A stretch of DNA of 64,000 bases, taken from the NCBI GenBank assembly GCA_029202545.1, contig CP119311.1, forward strand, positions 62,001 through 126,000. The letters are read 5' to 3'. The DNA comes from Candidatus Pseudobacter hemicellulosilyticus (GTDB lineage: Bacteria > Bacteroidota > Bacteroidia > Chitinophagales > Chitinophagaceae). The notes beneath the pieces were generated by a model that made no database searches, was not told the origin of the DNA, and saw only the letters and a program-made list of their open reading frames with translations. Below are positions 8,924 through 16,441 of this stretch, in pieces. A program made the translations under genes and the position numbers. Each line of letters starts with the position of its first letter. Position 1 is the first letter of the stretch.

Positions 8924-10851
8924 AATGGTTCAGCAAAAAAAATAAAGCAGCCAGCTGGATCACGGAGGAAGAGCGACTGAAAGTGATTGAGCAGTCCAGC
9001 AAGCAGGTATCCCGCGGCGTCTTTTTTGCCACGGTGATCATCATCACTTCTTTCCTGCCCGTATTCATGCTGACCGGCCAGGAAGGCAAACTGTTCCACC
9101 CGCTGGCCTATACCAAGACCTTTATCATGATCGTGGATGCCCTGCTGGTGATCACGCTGGCCCCGGTACTGATCTCCTTTTTTATGAAAGGAAAGTTCAG
9201 ACCGGACCATGCCAATCCCGTGAACCGCTTCCTGGAAAGGCTCTATGAGCCTGTCATCCGCGGCGTACTGAAATGGCGAAAGACCACCCTGGCCATCAAT
9301 ATCATTGCCCTGCTGGCCACTATCCCCCTGCTGAAAAGCCTGGGTACAGAGTTCATGCCGCCACTGGATGAACAAAGTATCCTGTTCATGCCCGTGACCC
9401 TGCCAGATGTATCCAATACCGAAGTGAAACGCATCCTGCAGGTGCAGGACAAGATCATCACCACGGTGCCGGAAGTGGACAAGGTGCTGGGCAAGGCAGG
9501 ACGGGCCAGCACCGCTACGGATAACTCGCCCATCAGTATGATTGAGACCATCATCATGCTGAAACCCCGCGATCAGTGGCGGCCCGGCATCAGCAAGCAG
9601 GATATCATCCACGAGCTGGATGCCAAACTGCAGATACCCGGCGTGGTGAACGGCTGGACCCAGCCCATCATTAACCGCATCAATATGCTGAGTACCGGTA
9701 TCCGGACCGATGTGGGCGTGAAGGTATATGGGCAGCGACTGGACAGCATCGCCATTGTATCCGAACGTGTACGCCAGGTGCTGGAAGGCACCCCGGGCAT
9801 TGCCGACCTCTACGTAGAACCCGTTACCGGCGGTAAATACCTTAGCATCAATATCCGCCGACCGGAACTGAGCCGCTATGGACTCACCGTTGATGATGTG
9901 AACCAGACCGTAGAAACCGCCCTCGGCGGCGCACCGGTAGGCAATACCATTGAAGGCCGTCAGCGCTTCAGCATCTCCGTCAGACTGGCGCAGGAATACC
10001 GCAACAGTGTAGAGCGCATCAGGCGTATCCCACTGAACAGCCCCGGCTTTGGCGCCGTGCCTTTATCCGCAGTGGCAGATATACAGTTTGAGGATGGCCC
10101 ACCCATGATCAGTTCAGAGAACGCCATGCTGCGCGGGGCGGTACTGTTCAACGTGCGTGAGCGCGACCTGGGCAGCACCGTACAGGAAGCCATCAGCAAG
10201 ATGAATGCCGCCAAAGGCGTACTGCCCCAGGGCTATTACCTGGAATGGAGCGGCCAGTATGAGAACCTGATCCGTGGCCAGCAGACCCTTTCCTGGATAG
10301 CCCCCATTGTACTGGTGATCATTTTCTTCTCCCTCTATTTTGCGTTCCACTCCTTACGCGAAGCCTTCCTCAGCCTGATCACCGTGCCCTTTGCATTGAT
10401 CGGCGGCGCCTATATGATCTGGCTCTGGGGAGCCAATCTTTCCGTAGCGGTGGCTGTAGGGTTTATCGCCCTCTTCGGCATTGCGGTAGAAACAGGGATC
10501 GTGATGGTGATCTACCTCAATGACGCCATGCGGAAACTGGTACAGGAGAAAGGGAACAGCAGCGCCAGCATCACCCGGAAAGACCTGCACGAAGCAGTGA
10601 TCCACGGGGCCGCCAAACGCTTAAGGCCCAAACTGATGACGGTCTGCGTTTCGCTCTTCGGGCTGATACCGGTATTATGGGCCGGCGGCGTAGGGACAGA
10701 TGTGATGAAACCCATTGTGCTGCCGATGATCGGCGGGGTACTCACTTCTTCTACCCATATCCTGCTGGTAACGCCCCTGATCTTTTTACTGACCAAAGAA
10801 TATGAATTAAGGAAGTACGGAAAACTGGAGATCCATGAAACACATCATTAA
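8920..10851 (+). CDS. cusA: CusA-type heavy-metal efflux RND permease, C-terminal part (split gene)
   Basis: Second half of the RND pump (643 residues): a short cytoplasmic start (MKWFSKKNKAASWITEEERL), TM5-TM6 (FFATVIIITSFLPVFMLTGQ), TM7, the second periplasmic loop and TM8-TM12. Motifs include FMPPLDEQSILFMP and GKAGRASTATDNSPISM. From a remembered alignment with E. coli CusA, two of the three clamp methionines are present (M207 in ISMIET, M256 in INMLSTGI) and the third is Leu322 (RYGLTVDDV). That supports Cu/Ag-class transport but with a changed site. The gene overlaps the N-terminal ORF by 4 nt and the TolC gene by 17 nt. Confidence 0.9.
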   Translation: MKWFSKKNKAASWITEEERLKVIEQSSKQVSRGVFFATVIIITSFLPVFMLTGQEGKLFHPLAYTKTFIMIVDALLVITLAPVLISFFMKGKFRPDHANPVNRFLERLYEPVIRGVLKWRKTTLAINIIALLATIPLLKSLGTEFMPPLDEQSILFMPVTLPDVSNTEVKRILQVQDKIITTVPEVDKVLGKAGRASTATDNSPISMIETIIMLKPRDQWRPGISKQDIIHELDAKLQIPGVVNGWTQPIINRINMLSTGIRTDVGVKVYGQRLDSIAIVSERVRQVLEGTPGIADLYVEPVTGGKYLSINIRRPELSRYGLTVDDVNQTVETALGGAPVGNTIEGRQRFSISVRLAQEYRNSVERIRRIPLNSPGFGAVPLSAVADIQFEDGPPMISSENAMLRGAVLFNVRERDLGSTVQEAISKMNAAKGVLPQGYYLEWSGQYENLIRGQQTLSWIAPIVLVIIFFSLYFAFHSLREAFLSLITVPFALIGGAYMIWLWGANLSVAVAVGFIALFGIAVETGIVMVIYLNDAMRKLVQEKGNSSASITRKDLHEAVIHGAAKRLRPKLMTVCVSLFGLIPVLWAGGVGTDVMKPIVLPMIGGVLTSSTHILLVTPLIFLLTKEYELRKYGKLEIHETHH

Positions 10852-12082
10852 ATATATACTCCCTGTAGCCCTGCTGGCGCCCGCAATGCTGCTGGCACAG
10901 GAGCCGGTGCTGCCGCTGGACAGCATCCTGCAGCGGATAGACCGGAATAACCTGCTGCTGCAATCCTATGGCCTGAAAGCAGAGAGCTACCAGTACAGCG
11001 CAGACGCCGCCGGCGCCTGGATGGCGCCTATGGCCGGCCTCGGTACTTTCATGACGCCTTACCCCGGCAAGAAAGTGATGGAGAGCGAGAAAGGGAACCT
11101 CATGCTGCAGATAGAACAGGATATTCCCAATACAGCCAAGCTGAATGCCAAAAAGAAATACATCCGTTCGCAGGGCAATGTGGAAAGGGCCAACAGGGCC
11201 ATTACGCTGAACGACTTCAAAGCCCAGGCCAAAAGGCTCTATGCCAACTGGCTGGTGGCGGAAAGGCGGATCCGCATCCTGCAGGACAATGAAAAGCTGC
11301 TGGGTATGATGCAAAAGATAGAAGAAGTGCGGTACCCGTATAACCAGTCGCAGTTAGGCAGTGTCTACAAAGCCGAAGCGCAGCTGGCGGACAACAGCAA
11401 TATGATCCGTATGCAGGAAGGCATTATTGCCAAATCCAGGGCCTGGCTCAACAGCCTGATGAATGCGCCGGGCAATACGTCTTTTGCCATTGACACCCTG
11501 TATGAGCCCGGCTTCGCTCCCATGGCCGGTTTTGATACGGCCGCTCTGGCCACTGTACGCAAGGATGTATTCAAAATGAATGAAAGCATCCGCTCCATGC
11601 AGCTCAATATTGAAAGCATGCAGCAGGAAAAAAAGCCTGATTTCCGGGTACGCTTTGACCATATGTTCCCACTCAGCGCCGGCATGCCCAATGCGTTCAG
11701 CCTGATGGGTATGGTCTCTATTCCCATTGTACCCTGGACATCTAAAATGTATAAGTCGGAGATCAGGGCCATGGAGTACAGTATTGCAGGAATGGAAAAA
11801 GAGAAATCGGCTATGCTGCAGGAAACGCAGGGTATGCTGTATGGGATGCAGTATGAGATCCAGTCGATGCAGAAAAGGATAGCCGCTATGGACAGCAAGA
11901 TCATCCCTTCGCTGAAAAAGACGCTGGACGCCAATTTCCTGGCCTACCAGGAAAACAAGATACAGCTGCCTGCTGTGATGGATGCCTGGGAGGCGGTGAA
12001 TATGATGCAGCTGGACCTGCTGGATGAACAATTGAAATTATACGAAATGATTGTGGACTATGAGAAGGAATTATACCGCTGA
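10835..12082 (+). CDS. cusC: TolC/CusC-like outer membrane efflux protein
   Basis: Outer-membrane channel of the tripartite efflux system, 415 residues. It has an N-terminal signal peptide (MKHIIKYILPVALLAPAMLLAQ), then long helical repeats with the TolC-family pattern (LQSYGLKAESYQYSADAAGA, QIEQDIPNTAKLNAKKKYIR, ANRAITLNDFKAQAKRLY) and a second repeat ending LYEMIVDYEKELYR. It is unusually methionine-rich (for example MAPMAGLGTFM, MGMVSIPIVPW), which fits thiophilic metal handling. It overlaps the pump gene by 17 nt and the next adaptor gene by 23 nt, so the block is probably one operon. Confidence 0.9.
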   Translation: MKHIIKYILPVALLAPAMLLAQEPVLPLDSILQRIDRNNLLLQSYGLKAESYQYSADAAGAWMAPMAGLGTFMTPYPGKKVMESEKGNLMLQIEQDIPNTAKLNAKKKYIRSQGNVERANRAITLNDFKAQAKRLYANWLVAERRIRILQDNEKLLGMMQKIEEVRYPYNQSQLGSVYKAEAQLADNSNMIRMQEGIIAKSRAWLNSLMNAPGNTSFAIDTLYEPGFAPMAGFDTAALATVRKDVFKMNESIRSMQLNIESMQQEKKPDFRVRFDHMFPLSAGMPNAFSLMGMVSIPIVPWTSKMYKSEIRAMEYSIAGMEKEKSAMLQETQGMLYGMQYEIQSMQKRIAAMDSKIIPSLKKTLDANFLAYQENKIQLPAVMDAWEAVNMMQLDLLDEQLKLYEMIVDYEKELYR

Positions 12083-13259
12083 GCTATCAGCCCTGGCAGG
12101 GCTGACCCTGCTCAGCCTGGCAGCCTGCCGTCAGCCTGCCGGCCAACAGCCCGCCACTACCGGTCACCACCAGGTGCTGGTCATTGACAGCAGCCTTACG
12201 GCGCTGACGCAGCCTGTCAACCAGCAGGTGCTGACCAGTATCCCGGCTATCAGGGCCAGCAGTGGCACGAGGATCATCTCTACGCGGGTAAATGGGATCA
12301 TTGGCTATGATACCAGGAACAGGACCAGCCTGTCCAGCCGGGTGAGTGGCCGTATTGAGAAACTGCTGATCAAATACAATTACCAGCCGGTTAAAAAAGG
12401 GCAGCTGATCCTGGAGCTGTATTCGCCCGACCTGGCAGCGGCGCAGCGGGAACTGCTGTATGTAGCTGCCAACAGCCCGGCCCTGCTGCCTTCCGCCCGG
12501 CAGCGGCTGCTCTTACTGGGCATGACCAATCAGCAGGTGGACCGTATCCTCCGTACCGGCGAGATCCTGTACCGGGTACCGGTGTACAGCAACAGTGATG
12601 GCTATATCCTGGAAACGCAGGCAGCAGCTCCGGCTCCTGCCCCCGCCGCACCGGCTACCGGAGGAGAAGGCATGGGTAGCATGGGCAGCAGCAGTCCCCC
12701 CCCGATGGCTTCAGTACCTGCCGCCAGCAATACCCCTTTACTGCTGCGCGAAGGGCAGTATGTCAATGCCGGCCAGAGCCTGTTCACTATTTACCAGGCC
12801 GGCCGGCTGGTAGCAGAATTTGCCCTGCCGCCGGCGCTGACGCCACAATTGAAAAAAGGACAATCCTTCCTGTTCTATACCGATGGCAACCCCGAATCCC
12901 TGCAAAGCGCCGGCATCGGGTTAATAGAGCCCTTATACCGTAACGGGCAGCAATTTGGTATGCTGCGGGCTTACCTGGACAAAAGCGATTATCGCCCCGG
13001 GCAACTGCTCACCGGTATTATCCCCGTGGTAGTGCCCAATAGCCAGTGGCTGCCCAAGGCTGCCGTCTGGCGATCCGGCAGCACGGCTGTGGTATTTCGC
13101 AAAGGCGTTAACGGCTATATGCCTATGCCGGTACAGACCGGCGTGGAAGCGGATGGCTACCTCCAGATCAAAACACCCATCAATGGCTGGGAAGTGGCTG
13201 CCAATGCTGCTTACCTGGTAGACAGCGAAAGTTTTATCCCGGTAACTGACAAACAGTAA
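12060..13259 (+). CDS. cusB: Efflux RND periplasmic adaptor (CusB-like), lipoprotein without heavy-metal-binding domain
   Basis: Membrane-fusion protein linking pump and channel. The start is ATG 12060, not the in-frame TTG at 12051. A lipoprotein signal (LAGLTLLSLAAC) is followed by the barrel-sandwich half RTSLSSRVSGRIEKLLIKYN, a short helical hairpin (ELYSPDLAAAQRELLYVA), the second lipoyl half (VPVYSNSDGYILETQ, LREGQYVNAGQSLFTIY) and a beta-barrel domain. Between the lipoyl strands is an Ala/Pro-rich then Gly/Met/Ser-rich insert (about residues 190-225, AAAPAPAPAAPATGGEGMG) that is not usual. The MGSMG part might bind metal, but that is inference. Its 5' end overlaps the TolC-like gene. 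Confidence 0.87.
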   Translation: MRRNYTAELSALAGLTLLSLAACRQPAGQQPATTGHHQVLVIDSSLTALTQPVNQQVLTSIPAIRASSGTRIISTRVNGIIGYDTRNRTSLSSRVSGRIEKLLIKYNYQPVKKGQLILELYSPDLAAAQRELLYVAANSPALLPSARQRLLLLGMTNQQVDRILRTGEILYRVPVYSNSDGYILETQAAAPAPAPAAPATGGEGMGSMGSSSPPPMASVPAASNTPLLLREGQYVNAGQSLFTIYQAGRLVAEFALPPALTPQLKKGQSFLFYTDGNPESLQSAGIGLIEPLYRNGQQFGMLRAYLDKSDYRPGQLLTGIIPVVVPNSQWLPKAAVWRSGSTAVVFRKGVNGYMPMPVQTGVEADGYLQIKTPINGWEVAANAAYLVDSESFIPVTDKQ

Positions 13260-13262
13260 CAC

Positions 13263-14465
13263 ATGAAAAGCACTTATTACTTACCGATAGTTCTATTATT
13301 GCTGACAGCGCTGCCGGCCTGCCAGCCGAAAGAGAAGGGAGTAAAGGCCGCTACTGAAAAAGAGCAGACCTATACCTGCCCCATGCACCCGCAGGTAGTA
13401 CAGCATAAGCCCGGCACCTGCCCCATCTGTGGCATGGACCTGGTGCCTTTTGACAAAAGCAATCCCGAAGCCTTTCTCACCCTGAGCGATAACCAGATCG
13501 CACTTGCCAATATCAGCACCCGGGCCATTGGTACCGGCAGCTTTGCCGACCTGAAAAGATTGAATGGCCGGCTGGCTACCAACCCGGAAAAAACGGTAGT
13601 CATCTCTGCCCGGGTACCGGGCCGTGTGGAAGCCCTGTATGTGAAAGAGACTGGCGTGCGTGTACACAAGGGGCAGCCTTTGTATAAGATCTATTCCGAG
13701 CAGCTGGCCGCCCTGCAACAGGAATACCTGCTGGCAGCGGCCCAGGCCAGGCAGTTTCCGGAAGATGCCCGCTTCCAGCAGATAGCAAAGACAGCGAGGC
13801 AGAGACTGGCGCTCTATGATCAGACAGATGCGCAGCTGAACCAACTCCTGCAAGCTGGTAAAACCAATCCCTATGTCAGCTATCCCGCCACGGCAGATGG
13901 GCTGGTGGCCGAGCTCTCTATCACAGAAGGACAGTATGTGGCGGAGGGCAGCGCCATCCTGCGACTGGAAAGCTACAATGAACTATGGGTAGAAGCAGAC
14001 CTCTATCCTGCAGAAGCCAGTCTGCTGCGGGTGGGACAAACCGTGCAAGTGCTGATTGCAGGCTGGGAACAGCAGCCGCAAACCATGCAGGTACGCTTTA
14101 TAGAACCCAGCCTCCAGGCCGGCAGCCAGTTGTTGCAGGTAAGAGGGAACCTGGCCAATCCGCAGCAGCAATGGCAGCCCGGATTGCAAGCCACCCTGCT
14201 GGCGCCGGTACAGACCGCCAGCCAAGGACTGACACTGCCTGTCAACGCCGTGATCCGCGGGGGTAATGGTACACATGTATGGGTAAAGACCGGCGCCGGC
14301 AAATTTGAACCGCGCATTGTAACCACCGGCCAGGAGAGCGCCGAATCCGTAACCATCAACAGCGGCCTGGGAACAGGCGATACCGTGGTGATCACAGGCG
14401 CTTATTTATTGTACAGTGAATACCTGTTGAAAAAAGGAGCAGACCCTATTGCTCATCAGCATTAA
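13263..14465 (+). CDS. cusB: Efflux RND periplasmic adaptor with N-terminal heavy-metal-binding domain
   Basis: Second membrane-fusion protein of the locus (400 residues), 3 nt after the first. Signal and lipobox LLLLTALPAC are followed by a heavy-metal-binding domain at about residues 38-66 with CPMHP and CPICGMDLVP, a motif also found in copper ATPases and adaptors. Next come the lipoyl halves (VVISARVPGRVEALYVKETG, ATADGLVAELSITEGQYV), a helical hairpin and the beta-barrel/membrane-proximal region (LPVNAVIRGGNGTHVWVKTG). Two different adaptors per pump suggest a hetero-oligomeric collar or divided roles in metal loading and channel contact. Confidence 0.9.
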   Translation: MKSTYYLPIVLLLLTALPACQPKEKGVKAATEKEQTYTCPMHPQVVQHKPGTCPICGMDLVPFDKSNPEAFLTLSDNQIALANISTRAIGTGSFADLKRLNGRLATNPEKTVVISARVPGRVEALYVKETGVRVHKGQPLYKIYSEQLAALQQEYLLAAAQARQFPEDARFQQIAKTARQRLALYDQTDAQLNQLLQAGKTNPYVSYPATADGLVAELSITEGQYVAEGSAILRLESYNELWVEADLYPAEASLLRVGQTVQVLIAGWEQQPQTMQVRFIEPSLQAGSQLLQVRGNLANPQQQWQPGLQATLLAPVQTASQGLTLPVNAVIRGGNGTHVWVKTGAGKFEPRIVTTGQESAESVTINSGLGTGDTVVITGAYLLYSEYLLKKGADPIAHQH

Positions 14466-14498
14466 CAAACCCGTTCATCCATTTAAAACATAGCAAGT

Positions 14499-15065
14499 AT
14501 GAAAAAGATTGTAAACACCCTGCTTCCTGTATCCATCCTGTTCTTTGCCGCCTGCGGCAACAGCACCGAAGCAGACCATTCCCATGACGGCCATAACCAT
14601 GATGCTGCCGGTCATAGCCATACAGCTCCCGCCGACAGCACAAAACAGGCAGCGACTATCCAGTTGAAAGACGATAAGTTGAATGCCGTATACCTGCAGT
14701 ATGATCAGCTGACCAAAGCACTGATCAATGGTCAGCTGGCCGAAGCAAAGATTGCCGGCAACGCTATTGAGACCGGCGCCAAAGAAATTCCCGGCGCCAG
14801 CGCTATACAGGCCAGTGCCGGTAAGATCACCAATGCTACCGATCTGGAAGCACAGCGCGTAGCTTACTCCGCGCTGAGCAATGAGCTGATCAGCCTGGTG
14901 AAAAAATCAGGGCTCAACAGCGGACAGCTGTACGTGGATTACTGCCCCATGGCGCTGAACGACAAAGGCGGTTACTGGCTGAGTACCGTAAAAGAGATCA
15001 GGAACCCTTATTTCGGGGACAAGATGATGTCCTGTGGTGAGGTAAAAGATTCTATCGGTCAATAA
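14499..15065 (+). CDS. DUF3347 domain lipoprotein with His-rich N-terminus
   Basis: Periplasmic-facing lipoprotein of 188 residues. The lipobox is in ILFFAACGNS and a histidine-rich linker follows (ADHSHDGHNHDAAGHSH). The DUF3347 helical domain starts around residue 52 (LKDDKLNAVYLQYDQLTKAL) and ends with a Cys/Met cluster (YCPMALNDKGGYWLS, IRNPYFGDKMMSCGEV). The domain is common next to Cus-like systems in Bacteroidota; metal binding is inferred from its His, Met and Cys content. It is the last gene of the efflux operon, and its 3' end overlaps the convergent DinB-like gene by 7 nt. Confidence 0.87.
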   Translation: MKKIVNTLLPVSILFFAACGNSTEADHSHDGHNHDAAGHSHTAPADSTKQAATIQLKDDKLNAVYLQYDQLTKALINGQLAEAKIAGNAIETGAKEIPGASAIQASAGKITNATDLEAQRVAYSALSNELISLVKKSGLNSGQLYVDYCPMALNDKGGYWLSTVKEIRNPYFGDKMMSCGEVKDSIGQ

Positions 15066-15562
15066 GTTCTTTCGTCCGCAGAAGGACCATATATGGAGGG
15101 CACCAGGATATCATTGAGGCGCATGTATACCGTCATCTGTCCACGGTGATGCACCCAGTGGTTAATGGTGGAGCTGATGCTGTCAAAAAGCGGTGAGCGG
15201 AATAATTCCTGGCCATTGCTTTTCAGGATAAAGACTTCTTGCAGCGCCTCATTGGGCAGCGGCTCCAGGGCCTGCCTGGCGGCCTCCATATATTCATCAA
15301 ACCCTGCCACCAGTTCGGCCGTGGTCTTTGCCTGCAAATGCGGGAAGGTAGCCAGGTCAATCTCTTTATCCCGGATCATATAGGCTATCCAGTTGGGCAT
15401 TTCCGCTACCAGCAGGGCCAGGTAACCAAAGACCATCGACTTTTCATGGGGCTTCCAGTTGAACAGTTTGTCAATAGGCATGCGCTCCAGGCATTTACGG
15501 GTGGCAATTGCTTCTGTTTCCAGTTCTTTCAGGAAGATTGATCCAAAATGTATAGCGCTCAT
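15059..15562 (-). CDS. DinB superfamily protein
   Basis: Four-helix-bundle protein of 167 residues. The C-terminal block SSTINHWVHHRGQMTVYMR followed by LNDILVPSIYGPSADE is the DinB/YfiT-like signature, with the HHRGQ histidines among the usual metal ligands. Members are metal-dependent hydrolase- or transferase-like enzymes; the exact substrate is unknown, and many are linked to thiol or stress chemistry. It is convergent with the DUF3347 gene. Confidence 0.85.
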   Translation of the reverse strand: MSAIHFGSIFLKELETEAIATRKCLERMPIDKLFNWKPHEKSMVFGYLALLVAEMPNWIAYMIRDKEIDLATFPHLQAKTTAELVAGFDEYMEAARQALEPLPNEALQEVFILKSNGQELFRSPLFDSISSTINHWVHHRGQMTVYMRLNDILVPSIYGPSADERTY

Positions 15563-15664
15563 ATCAAATTATTTAATGGCCAACAGACCCATACTACTGC
15601 AATTCTGAAGCCATCCGCCCACAGCTGTAAGCCGGAAACGGGTAAAACCTGTTTCTCATCTTCC

Positions 15665-15700
15665 CAAATAAAAAAGAAGGCGTACCCTCAGGTACGCCCT
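15665..15700 (-). terminator. Rho-independent terminator after the outer-membrane protein gene
   Basis: Perfect stem GGCGTACC / GGTACGCC with loop CTCA (15679-15698), followed on the minus strand by a T-rich tail (CTTCTTTTTTATTT). It lies 23 nt past the stop at 15723. Confidence 0.85.
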
Positions 15701-15722
15701 CATCCCATTAATCAGTGAATCC

Positions 15723-16244
15723 TTATTTAAACCGTATATTATAAGTGGCGCCGATACCAGCGTACTGGATATTGCCACCATTATCATTACTGCGGAATAT
15801 ACCGTTGTAGAAAGCAAAAATGTTCCAGTCGTAATTGTGGTAACCTAACTGAGGCCTTACATAAAAACCGCCGTCAGCATCTTCCAGATTGGTCAGGAAA
15901 GTATAACCCAGATCAGAGCCTACAAAAAAGCCGGTGCTTTTGGGATAATAGCGGGCAAAAGCACCCAGGGGTATAGAACCAAAGTCTTTCAGGTCATCTT
16001 TTGCAAAGAAATGATTATAACCGGTAGTGATACCTATTCCCCAGTGATTGGTCTGCATGAGCTGTCCTTTGAGGTCAAGTCCGAGGGTAAAACTGCTGTA
16101 ATCCGAAAGATCGCCAAATGGAATGCCGATGTTAGCACCTACTTTCAGCCAGGAGTTTCGCTTGGTGATCTCTGTTGGCTCTGTCTGGGCCAGCAGGGAT
16201 ACAGAAGAGGTCAGCACGACTAAGGCAAGAAGTAGTCTTTTCAT
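15723..16244 (-). CDS. Small outer membrane beta-barrel protein, function unknown
   Basis: Predicted secreted barrel of 173 residues. It has a signal peptide (MKRLLLALVVLTSSVSLLAQ) and then amphipathic beta strands (WLKVGANIGIPFGDL, GIGITTGYNHFF, FFVGSDLGYTFL, YVRPQLGYHNYDW) ending in the aromatic/basic pattern IQYAGIGATYNIRFK. The ATG at 16244 is chosen because the signal sequence begins there; the longer frame adds eight unlikely residues. It stands alone, with its own terminator. It resembles porin-like OmpA/OmpW-type barrels in general layout, with no closer assignment. Confidence 0.7.
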   Translation of the reverse strand: MKRLLLALVVLTSSVSLLAQTEPTEITKRNSWLKVGANIGIPFGDLSDYSSFTLGLDLKGQLMQTNHWGIGITTGYNHFFAKDDLKDFGSIPLGAFARYYPKSTGFFVGSDLGYTFLTNLEDADGGFYVRPQLGYHNYDWNIFAFYNGIFRSNDNGGNIQYAGIGATYNIRFK

Positions 16245-16352
16245 AATCAAATGATTTAGTTCACCCAACTATTTACAAACCATGGGCCATCCCTTTGCGT
16301 ACAGGGAAAGCTGTCCCTATCATTCCCCATTTTTTATCCGTATAACAGCTGA

Positions 16353-16398
16353 AAAGTTGGCGGGACATCCCGGTAAAACCCAGGCGCCCGCCAACTTT
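16353..16398 (-). terminator. Long inverted repeat after the polysaccharide-utilisation operon
   Basis: Perfect 12-bp arms AAAGTTGGCGGG / CCCGCCAACTTT around a 22-nt loop, 44 nt past the stop of the last operon gene (16442). No long T-run follows on the minus strand, so termination is likely but not certain. Confidence 0.6.
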
Positions 16399-16441
16399 CC
16401 CTTTCTTAATCCTATGACTGTTAGCCTCTTGCTGTAATGTA

